A DNA stretch of 64,000 bases from Ancylobacter tetraedralis. GTDB taxonomy: Bacteria > Pseudomonadota > Alphaproteobacteria > Rhizobiales > Xanthobacteraceae. The position numbers and the translations under genes were made by a program. Location: NCBI RefSeq assembly GCF_014195655.1, contig NZ_JACICD010000007.1, positions 124,001 to 188,000 on the forward strand. Direction: 5' to 3'. Shown piece after piece: positions 16,186 to 23,325 of the stretch (within the stretch, counting starts at the first letter, position 1; every line of letters starts with the position of its first letter). The notes below the pieces were generated by a model. That model saw only the letters and a list, made by a program, of their open reading frames with translations, made no database searches and had not been told where the DNA came from.

Positions 16186-17481
16186 CTAGTTCCTGATCGT
16201 CTCGACGCTTCGCCGCTGGCGGGTATCGCTGGCGTTGACGGTTCCTTCGATGATGCGCGGGGGATCCGAGCCCCGACGAATGACGAGCTTGTAGGGAATG
16301 TCCGGGTTGGTATCGCGATTGCGGTTGTAGAGCGTGACGCCCACGTCGATCGGCCCCGACGGCACGGTTTCGGCATTCGGAAACGTGATGTGCTCGGCCG
16401 GTGCGGGATCGATCCGGTTGGCATTGTTGTCCCGGTCGAGAACGCCCCCGCAGATCGACATGGTGCGATAGTCGATCGCGACGGCCTGCGGGCCGGAGGG
16501 GCACAGGAATTGGGCGGAAAGGTCGAGATCGGCCGTTCCATCCCACAGCAGGGTTATCTCGAGATCCCCCGCTTGCAGGCCTGCGCGCGCGTCGCGCTCG
16601 CGTTGAAGCGTCGCTTCGGCGTCGGGGGTCGTTGCCTCGCCCGAGGCCTCGGCACCACCGATCGCCCTCTCGGCGCAGGTGCCGGGAGCCTGCGCGATCT
16701 GCTGTTCGAGGGCCGCGACCTGCGCGCCGAGCCCTCGCAGGTGGTCCATGGTCGCGATGGGGCCGGCCGGGCAGTAACTCGAAAGGCCGAACCAGAAAAA
16801 CAGCCATCCGAAGGCGCAGGCCCTGAGCAGGAGGTACATGATCGCGGCAATCAAAACCGCGAGGAGGAGCCACAGCAGCCCGACGAGCGGCCAGCGAGGC
16901 GCGGTCGCGCCAAGTGGCGCCTCCGCGGTTTGCGCGGCTCCAATCCTGGGAGCAACCGCCATCGGCGGGGCGGCGGCGAGCGGGGCAGGGGGCGTTGGGG
17001 GTGCCGCCTGCCGACGCGGTTCCAGCACCCGCAGCCCGGTCCTGAGGGCCTGGCCATTGTCGGTGACGTGGCCCCATGCGGTCAGAACCGGTTTGCCATC
17101 CACCACGAAGATGCAACTGCGACTGGGAACGGTGAGACAGTCCCGCAGGAGCCTCGCCATCTCGCGGTCTTCGGCATGCCCCTGCCGCTCGATCCGGTCC
17201 GCCAGCGCATGGATGCGCGACCCCAGGTCGGCGAGGGTCTGCGCGACGCTCTCGGCAATGTCCGCCGGCGCGGAAGCAAGGTCGAGCGCCACCACGCGGC
17301 CGGGCACATACCAGTCGATCACCGAGCCATCGCGATTATAGACCGGCTCGGCGAGAAGGCCGCTGGCGTCAGGGCCCAGCTCCTCCAGCAGGCTGACGAG
17401 CAACGCATGCTCGCTGCGGACGGCCGCCCCGAGCGGGCGAATGGAGACGACATCGGTGCGATTGATGCGGGTATTATGCAC
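16186..17481 (-). CDS. srfA: SrfA-like membrane protein with C-terminal beta domain
   Basis: A 431-residue protein. The N-terminal domain (about 1-140) has EPVYNRDGSVIDWYVPG and FVVDGKPVLTAWG, the pattern I associate with SrfA proteins. A Pro/Ala linker leads to a membrane helix (about 198-221, LLWLLLAVLIAAIMYLLL) and a short coil. The C-terminal beta domain (about 305-411) contains LEITLLWDGTADLDLSAQF and GGVLDRDNNANR. This is the layout of DUF2135/YfaP-like domains, where W(D/N)xxxDxDL and GGxLDxD are typical. The start codon is GTG. With an N-in topology the beta domain would lie in the periplasm. It follows the shorter paralogue by 12 bp and precedes srfB by 9 bp. Confidence 0.82.
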   Translation of the reverse strand: MHNTRINRTDVVSIRPLGAAVRSEHALLVSLLEELGPDASGLLAEPVYNRDGSVIDWYVPGRVVALDLASAPADIAESVAQTLADLGSRIHALADRIERQGHAEDREMARLLRDCLTVPSRSCIFVVDGKPVLTAWGHVTDNGQALRTGLRVLEPRRQAAPPTPPAPLAAAPPMAVAPRIGAAQTAEAPLGATAPRWPLVGLLWLLLAVLIAAIMYLLLRACAFGWLFFWFGLSSYCPAGPIATMDHLRGLGAQVAALEQQIAQAPGTCAERAIGGAEASGEATTPDAEATLQRERDARAGLQAGDLEITLLWDGTADLDLSAQFLCPSGPQAVAIDYRTMSICGGVLDRDNNANRIDPAPAEHITFPNAETVPSGPIDVGVTLYNRNRDTNPDIPYKLVIRRGSDPPRIIEGTVNASDTRQRRSVETIRN

Positions 17482-17493
17482 GCCGCCCGCTCC

Positions 17494-18561
17494 TCACCAT
17501 GTCAGCGAGCGGGTCGTGAGCGCGGCCGACGCGAACATCGCCAGCCGCCCACCGGCCGGGCTTGACGGGACGATTGGCGCGACGCCTGCCGGAAAGAGCG
17601 CGCGATCGAGCGCGCCAGAGCGCGGCGACAGCAGGTTCCGCGGCGATCCCGGAACCGCGCTGCCCTGGCAGGTTCGCGCCTGAAGCTTCTGCTGCAGATC
17701 CTCGATGCGCTGGCGCAACACCGCCTCGGTGCCGGCGGCCGAGCCTTGCCCCAACTCGGTGTTCGGGTAGAGCAGAACCCCAGGGATGAGCAGCAGGATG
17801 AGCATCATGGCGGCCACCGCGCAGGCAATGGCGACCGGCAGCCAGGCGCGCGATGGCGTGGAGCCGGCGGGCGCGGCCTGCGCAGCGGTCATCGCCGCCA
17901 CTTGCCCCTCGGGCGCAAGAGACGCTCCCATCTCCGGCGGAACCAGGGCCGCCGCCTCGTTGTGCGACCGCGACGGCTCGACCGGGGATGCCGGGGCGGC
18001 CGTTGGCGTCGGGGAGGGGGGCGTTGGCTCGACGGATTCAAGGGAATGGAAGGGAGGTGTGGTGAGCCAGGGCGCGAACCGTCCGAGGTTCGAGGCGAAC
18101 GTCCTGTCGCGCGCGTCCATGGAGGCCGCGGTTGCACTTGGCAGCAGACCCCAGTTCACCAGAACGGGGCGGCCGCCTACCAGGTGAAGATTGTTGCCGA
18201 TATCCGTAACGTTGAGCCAGCGCTGAAGCAGGGGCCCGATGCCGGGATCGGACAAGAGGGGGCGCAGCCGCTCCAGAATGGCGCCGACCTCGCCCGCAAC
18301 CCGGATCTGCGTGTGGAAGTCCAGTTCACGCCACTGCTGGATCGCGCCCGAACTGGACGCATACCACGCGACAGACGTTGCCGAGGCGCCATTGCCCCGC
18401 ACAACCTGCGGCAAGGCGAAGAAATCGGCAGCATCCTCGCCAACTGCTGACCTGATAGATTCTATTATGAGGTTATAGCTGTCCAGAATATGGACATCAT
18501 TTGCGGTAGACTCGGAATAATCAGAAAGTGAATGGCTTCCGATATATACATTCCGAATCAC
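17494..18561 (-). CDS. second, shorter SrfA-like membrane protein, first gene of the cluster
   Basis: A 355-residue paralogue of the neighbouring SrfA-like protein. The shared mark is LHLVGGRPVLVNWGLLP (about 126-141), matching FVVDGKPVLTAWG next door. A Pro/Ala/Ser linker, a membrane helix (about 241-265) and a short coil (RQRIEDLQQKLQ) follow. It lacks the DUF2135-like beta domain and ends in a short hydrophobic tail (about 300-355). The start is GTG with GGGGTGAG 8 nt upstream. The first 40 codons are AT-rich, in contrast to the rest of the gene. It leads the twelve-gene run. The missing domain could be a natural short form or a decayed 3' end; the sequence does not decide. Confidence 0.72.
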   Translation of the reverse strand: MIRNVYIGSHSLSDYSESTANDVHILDSYNLIIESIRSAVGEDAADFFALPQVVRGNGASATSVAWYASSSGAIQQWRELDFHTQIRVAGEVGAILERLRPLLSDPGIGPLLQRWLNVTDIGNNLHLVGGRPVLVNWGLLPSATAASMDARDRTFASNLGRFAPWLTTPPFHSLESVEPTPPSPTPTAAPASPVEPSRSHNEAAALVPPEMGASLAPEGQVAAMTAAQAAPAGSTPSRAWLPVAIACAVAAMMLILLLIPGVLLYPNTELGQGSAAGTEAVLRQRIEDLQQKLQARTCQGSAVPGSPRNLLSPRSGALDRALFPAGVAPIVPSSPAGGRLAMFASAALTTRSLTW

Positions 18562-19262
18562 AGATAAATCTCACCCCTGGGAGAATGGATATTATATTGC
18601 GAATGTATAATATTTACGTCTCATGACGCGATGCATCGATCGCGAAATGCGAAATCACCCAAATTCTGTGCAGTCACCGACAGGTTAGATGTTGCCGTCG
18701 CGGCATGTCAACCGATGTAGTTAAAATTCAGATAAAAAACTCAACCATAAATTGTATGTGTACGAACTATATAGATGAGTGAATTTAGAATGTCGCAATG
18801 ATATTTAATGCATAAGTATATATTATCGGATCCATGCAAAAATATCGAAATGTGAAATTTAAATAAGGTTAGTAACGTAATTTATTGAATAACATAAGGT
18901 AATTATATATCAATATATTGTATATTTCTATTTTAATATTTTAAATAATTGTCGATAATGTGTAATTCTTATGTGACTTATGGTTGTTTTTCATATGTTT
19001 CGCATCGCCTCTCTTTCTGGAGATGGAAAATGAGGTGCCCCATTTGCGCGTGCCATGTCGCGTTCCCGCCGGCCCAGTTCTGCGCCTGATGCATGGCAAG
19101 CGGCGCACGGCACCAAAGTCCTATCGCGGCGAGCCGGCCGGAGCGCTATCCGAGCGCAACTCCCGTTTCCCATGGGCCGGACTCCGCAAGGGCCGGGCCG
19201 TGAGCGAGGTTCCCGGGGCTCTCGTTCCCAGGGGCTCGTCCCCTTAAGCGTCAGGCCGCACC
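18562..19262. other. AT-rich intergenic island upstream of the srf cluster
   Basis: About 700 bp without a credible gene. From about 18580 to 19010 the sequence is strongly AT-rich (for example 18900-18960 is almost entirely A and T), while the flanks are typical high-GC DNA. From about 19020 the composition returns to high GC. The AT-rich start extends into the first codons of the SrfA-like gene. The region probably carries the srf promoter and may bind a xenogeneic silencer. Short open frames near 18984-19247 show no ribosome site or protein-like sequence and are not called. Confidence 0.7.
18591..18596 (-). promoter_or_regulatory. candidate -10 box for the srf cluster
   Basis: TATAAT is read on the minus strand 30 bp upstream of the GTG that starts the first gene of the cluster. 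No good -35 hexamer is seen at the usual distance. The area is very AT-rich, so a match of this length can arise by chance. Confidence 0.3.
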
Positions 19263-20756
19263 ATGCATCGCGAACGTATCCGTCACGCCGGGCTGCTCGA
19301 AAAGATCGTGAGCGCCGAGGAAGCCGCTTCTCATATCCGCAACGGCATGACGGTGGGCATGAGCGGCTTCACTCGCGCCGGCGAAGCCAAGGCGGTGCCG
19401 CTGGCGCTGGCCGCGCGTGCCCGTACCGAGCCGTTGAAAATCACGCTCATCACGGGCGCCTCGCTCGGCAACGATCTCGACAAGCAGCTGGCCGAGGCGC
19501 ACGTGCTCTCCCGGCGCATCCCGTTCCAGTCCGATCCGGCGCTGCGCAAGGCGATCAATGCCGGCGAGGTGATGTTCATCGACCAGCACCTGTCGGAGAC
19601 GGTGGAGCAGTTGCGCACCCGCCAGATCGGCCCGGTCGATGTCGCGGTCATCGAGGCCGTGGCCATAACCGAGCAGGGCGGCATCATTCCCACCACCTCG
19701 GTCGGCAATTCCGCGAGTTTCGCCATTCTGGCGGAAAAGGTGATCGTCGAGATCAACACCTCGCAGCCGCTGCTGCTGGAGGGGTTGCACGACATCTACA
19801 TCCCCACCCGCCGGCCGGTGCGCCATCCGATCCCGATCGTGGCCCCGGAGAACCGCGTCGGCCTGCCCTTCATCCCGATCGACCCCGCGAAGATCGCCGC
19901 CATCGTGGTGACGTCGAAGCTCGATTCGTCCTCCACCGTGCTGCCGCCGGACGAGGACACCCGCGCCATTGCCGGCCATCTCACCGACCTGCTCAGGCAC
20001 GAGGTGAAGCTCGGCCGGCTGACCACCACGCTGCAGCCGCTGCAGGCGGGCATCGGCAGCATTGCCAATGCGGTGATGCACGGGCTGATCGACAGCCCGT
20101 TCCACAACCTCACCATGTATTCCGAAGTGCTGCAGGATTCGACCTTCGATCTGTTCGATGCCGGCAAGCTCGATTTCGCGTCCGGCTCCTCGATCACGCT
20201 GTCGCAGGCCAAGTACCAGGCGGTGCTGCCCGATTTCGCACGCTACAAGCAGCGGCTGGTGCTGCGCCCGCAGGAGATCAGCAACCATCCGGAAATCATC
20301 CGCCGGCTGGGGGTGATCGCCGTCAACACGGCGCTGGAATTCGACCTCTACGGCAACGTCAATTCCACCCATGTCGGCGGCACGCACATGATGAACGGCA
20401 TTGGCGGCTCCGGCGATTTCGCCCGCAACGCCTATCTCTCGGTCTTCGTCACCAAGTCCATCGCCAAGAACGGCGCCATTTCCAGCGTCGTGCCGATGGT
20501 GAGCCATGTCGACCACACCGAGCATGATGTCGATATTCTCATCACCGAGCAGGGGCTGGCGGACCTGCGCGGGCTGGCGCCGCGCGAGCGGGCGCGGCTG
20601 GTCATCGCCAATTGCGTGCACCCGCTCTATCGCGACGCGCTGAACGACTATTACGAGCGGGCGCTCGCGCGCGCCGGGCACACCCCGCATCTCATCGAGG
20701 AGGCGCTCGGCTGGCATGCGGCGCTGCGCGAGCGCGGCACGATGTTGCCGGGGTGA
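19263..20756 (+). CDS. acetyl-CoA hydrolase/transferase family protein (succinate-type CoA transferase)
   Basis: A 497-residue class I CoA transferase of the acetyl-CoA hydrolase/transferase family. The N-terminal half has GMTVGMSGFTRAGEAKAVP. The catalytic glutamate is expected at E288 in TMYSEVLQD, the motif of succinyl-CoA:acetate CoA transferases such as AarC and Cat1. GGSGDFARNA (about 381-390) and a glycine-rich C-terminal half complete the family pattern. The likely reaction is exchange of CoA between succinate or another acid and acetate. The gene stands alone downstream of the AT-rich island. The chosen ATG gives the normal family length. Exact acid specificity cannot be read. Confidence 0.88.
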   Translation: MHRERIRHAGLLEKIVSAEEAASHIRNGMTVGMSGFTRAGEAKAVPLALAARARTEPLKITLITGASLGNDLDKQLAEAHVLSRRIPFQSDPALRKAINAGEVMFIDQHLSETVEQLRTRQIGPVDVAVIEAVAITEQGGIIPTTSVGNSASFAILAEKVIVEINTSQPLLLEGLHDIYIPTRRPVRHPIPIVAPENRVGLPFIPIDPAKIAAIVVTSKLDSSSTVLPPDEDTRAIAGHLTDLLRHEVKLGRLTTTLQPLQAGIGSIANAVMHGLIDSPFHNLTMYSEVLQDSTFDLFDAGKLDFASGSSITLSQAKYQAVLPDFARYKQRLVLRPQEISNHPEIIRRLGVIAVNTALEFDLYGNVNSTHVGGTHMMNGIGGSGDFARNAYLSVFVTKSIAKNGAISSVVPMVSHVDHTEHDVDILITEQGLADLRGLAPRERARLVIANCVHPLYRDALNDYYERALARAGHTPHLIEEALGWHAALRERGTMLPG

Positions 20757-20801
20757 GGGGCGGGCGCTAAGCACGACGAGGACCGGAACCGGAGAGCCGC
20801 C

Positions 20802-21380
20802 ATGCGCCCACGCCTCTATCTGGCCGGACCGGAGGTGTTCCGGCCCGATGCCGCCGCGGAGGGCGAGCGGCTGAAGTGCCTGTGCCGGGAAGCCGGCCTG
20901 GAGGGGCTCTATCCGCTGGACGGGCAGGGCGATGACATAAGGCGCAACTGCATCGACAGGATCGCGCAGGCGGATGGGCTGGTAGCGAACATCTCGCCGT
21001 TCCGCGGCCACCACATGGATCCCGGCACCGCTTTCGAGATCGGCTATGCGCAGGCGCTCGGCAAGCCGGTCTTCATATGGTCGAACGAGCGGCGCCCGCT
21101 GGCGGAACGCATTGCGGCCGCGACCCCGGCGCGCGACGCGGACGGGCATCTCATCGAGGATTTCGGCAAGCCGGAGAACCTGATGATCGTGCCGGACGGC
21201 CACACCGTCTGGGCGGGGCCGGAGGAGGCGATCCATGAGGCGGCGCGGGTCCTGTCATTCGGCGTGAAGAATCGCGCCTTGCAGCGGCAGGTGCGGCGCT
21301 CGGTGCTGTTTGCGGCCACCGTCAGCCTCGCGCTGGCGCTGGCGGCGGGTATGGTGGCGAACCGGCTGATCGGCTGGTGA
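20802..21380 (+). CDS. nucleoside 2-deoxyribosyltransferase-like protein with C-terminal membrane helix
   Basis: A 192-residue protein. The first 155 residues match the nucleoside 2-deoxyribosyltransferase family: YLAGPEVFRPD at the N-terminus, and HHMDPGTAFEIGYAQALGKPV with the probable nucleophile E79 and D73. The family moves deoxyribose between bases, or hydrolyses deoxynucleoside monophosphates. Unusually, a hydrophobic segment at residues 168-187 (VLFAATVSLALALAAGMVAN) follows a basic stretch (RQVRR) and looks like a tail anchor with the enzyme on the cytoplasmic side. It starts 45 bp after the CoA transferase. A cytoplasmic salvage enzyme would not need this helix, so membrane location is the odd point. 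Confidence 0.75.
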   Translation: MRPRLYLAGPEVFRPDAAAEGERLKCLCREAGLEGLYPLDGQGDDIRRNCIDRIAQADGLVANISPFRGHHMDPGTAFEIGYAQALGKPVFIWSNERRPLAERIAAATPARDADGHLIEDFGKPENLMIVPDGHTVWAGPEEAIHEAARVLSFGVKNRALQRQVRRSVLFAATVSLALALAAGMVANRLIGW

Positions 21381-21533
21381 GAGAAGCGAGATCACCCGTA
21401 CTTGACCCTATGTCCGGCATTCTCGCTTCCTGTCCGGCAAGATGATAAAATCGCGGCTCGATCGCAGGCTATGATCGATCCATCGGCCAGCCGCGCAAAG
21501 CGGCCGTGCCGCGCGAAACAGGGAGAGTTCAGC

Positions 21534-21812
21534 ATGCGCCGTCTGTTCTTCGCCGCCGCCGCGATTGGTGCGCTGGCCGCTTTTGCCGGAAGCGCGCAGG
21601 CGGCCCAACTCCTGCCGCCGGCCTATTTCAATCCGCAGGTGCGCCATCTCGGGCCGGTGGAAGCGAACATCTACAACGCGACCGACGTGCTGCCGCAGGG
21701 CCGCCCGTGGTTCCCTTCGCTGGGGCCGAGCTACGGTACCTTCACCGATCCCTGGTTCCCGCCGGTCGGCACGGTGACGGTGCGTCCGGTAAAGGCGCCG
21801 ATCCGCAAATAA
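21534..21812 (+). CDS. small secreted hypothetical protein
   Basis: A 92-residue protein with a clear signal peptide (MRRLFFAAAAIGALAAFAGSAQA, cleaved after AQA) and a mature part of about 69 residues rich in Pro, Tyr and Phe (LLPPAYFNPQVRHLGPVEAN, then PSLGPSYGTFTDPWFPP). GGGAGAG at 21521-21527 fixes the ATG; an in-frame upstream ATG region lacks this site. No cysteine or known domain is seen in the mature part. It stands alone and its function is unknown, possibly a small periplasmic or surface protein. Confidence 0.65.
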   Translation: MRRLFFAAAAIGALAAFAGSAQAAQLLPPAYFNPQVRHLGPVEANIYNATDVLPQGRPWFPSLGPSYGTFTDPWFPPVGTVTVRPVKAPIRK

Positions 21813-22019
21813 CCCGCTCTTTGAGCGACATCGGCTCCACGTGCGGCGCGGGACGGGTCGCGGCTTGTCTGAGGGCACGCCGCGATCGCGCCGTTTTTCG
21901 CGTCGAGCATCGCCATGCCTTGACGCCTGCCCTCCCGCCTCCCTTCTATGGCGGAGGCGCGGTCGGACGAGACGGTTCGGTCGCGCGCGCACTTCTGCCG
22001 CTAGCCTTTGGAGATGGCC

Positions 22020-23279
22020 ATGACCAAGCACGCCAGCGTCGCCCCGCACGGATTTTCGCACGAGGAACAGCTGGACCGGCTGGGGCAGGTCGCCGTGCAT
22101 GTGGGCCTCGGCCTGCGTCCGGGCCAGGAACTGGTGATGACCGCCTCGATCGATGCGCTGCCGCTGGTGCGCCGCATCACCGAGCATGCCTACAAGGCCG
22201 GCGCCAGCCTCGTCACCACGCTGTTCAGCGATGAGGAGGCGACGCTCGCGCGTTTCCGCCATGGGTCGGACGAGAGCTTCGACGTGGCGAGCGGCTGGCT
22301 CTATGAGGGCATGGCCGGCGCGTTCAAGAACGGCGCGGCGCGGCTCGCCATCTCGGGCGAGAACCCCTCGCTGCTGGCCAATGAGGACCCCGAGAAGGTC
22401 TCGCGTGCCAATCGCGCGCGGTCCAAGGCCTATATGCCCGCGCTCTCGCTCATCGCCGGCTTCGATATCAACTGGACCATCGTGTCCTATGCCTCGCCCG
22501 CCTGGGCCAGGGCCATGTTCCCGGATGACCCGGAAGACATCGCGGTCGCCAAGCTGTGGCACGCCATCTTCGCGGCCTCGCGCGTGGACACGCCCGATCC
22601 CGTCGCCGCCTGGGCGGCGCATAATTCCGCGCTTCACGCGCGCACGGCCCGGCTCAATGCCAAGCGCTACGCCGCGCTGCGCTTCCGCGGGCCCGGCACC
22701 GATCTGACGGTGGGACTCGCCGACGAGCATGAATGGGCCGGCGGCGCCTCGACGGCGAAGAACGGCATCGTCTGCAATGCCAATATCCCCACCGAGGAGG
22801 TCTTCACCACGCCGCACAAGGCCCGGGTGGACGGCGTCGTGGCCAGCACCAAGCCGCTCTCCTATCAGGGCACGCTGATCCGTGACATCGCGGTGCGCTT
22901 CGAGGGCGGGCGCATCGTCGAGGCCAGTGCGCGCACGGGCTCGGATGTGCTGAACAAGGTGCTCGACACGGACGAGGGCTCGCGCCGGCTCGGCGAGGTG
23001 GCGCTGGTGCCGCATTCCTCCCCGATCTCGAAGAGCGGGCTGCTGTTCTACAACACGCTCTATGACGAGAACGCCTCCAGCCACATCGCGCTCGGACAGT
23101 CCTATTCCAAGTGCTTCATCAATGGCTCCGCCCTCTCGCCGGAGGAACTCGCCGCGCGGGGCGCCAATACCAGCCTTATCCACATCGACTGGATGATTGG
23201 CTCGGGTGAGGTGGATGTGGACGGCATCACCGCCGCCGGCGCGGCCGAACCGGTGATGCGGGGCGGCGAATGGGTATGA
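22020..23279 (+). CDS. M29-family aminopeptidase (AmpS/AmpT-like)
   Basis: A 419-residue cytoplasmic metallo-aminopeptidase of family M29. Signature regions are NGIVCNANIPTEEVFTTPHK (first metal-ligand glutamate) and GEVALVPHSSPISKSGLLFY followed by DENASSHIALGQSY, supplying the Glu, His, Tyr and second His expected for the dinuclear site. HIDWMIG near the C-terminus gives the last His/Asp pair. All ligands can be read, so the enzyme should be active. The ATG at 22020 is chosen because GGAG lies 6 nt upstream; ATG 22014 and TTG 22008 are poorer. It likely trims N-terminal residues from peptides. Confidence 0.9.
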   Translation: MTKHASVAPHGFSHEEQLDRLGQVAVHVGLGLRPGQELVMTASIDALPLVRRITEHAYKAGASLVTTLFSDEEATLARFRHGSDESFDVASGWLYEGMAGAFKNGAARLAISGENPSLLANEDPEKVSRANRARSKAYMPALSLIAGFDINWTIVSYASPAWARAMFPDDPEDIAVAKLWHAIFAASRVDTPDPVAAWAAHNSALHARTARLNAKRYAALRFRGPGTDLTVGLADEHEWAGGASTAKNGIVCNANIPTEEVFTTPHKARVDGVVASTKPLSYQGTLIRDIAVRFEGGRIVEASARTGSDVLNKVLDTDEGSRRLGEVALVPHSSPISKSGLLFYNTLYDENASSHIALGQSYSKCFINGSALSPEELAARGANTSLIHIDWMIGSGEVDVDGITAAGAAEPVMRGGEWV

Positions 23280-23325
23280 AGCCGGCCCCGGCCCGGCTTA
23301 CGCCGCTTCCCGATCGCCCGGATCT

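Noticed and set aside
13642-17565. 1307-codon plus-strand open frame opposite srfB and srfA
   Set aside because: It is the antisense mirror of two well-supported genes. Its translation is rich in Arg, His, Gly and Asp with no domain, as expected from high-GC codon bias.
18984-19247. 87-codon plus-strand frame in and after the AT-rich island
   Set aside because: Crosses the composition boundary, has no ribosome site and low-complexity translation; not supported as a gene.
19251-21236. 661-codon minus-strand open frame opposite the CoA transferase
   Set aside because: Runs antisense across two real genes and has composition typical of shadow frames.
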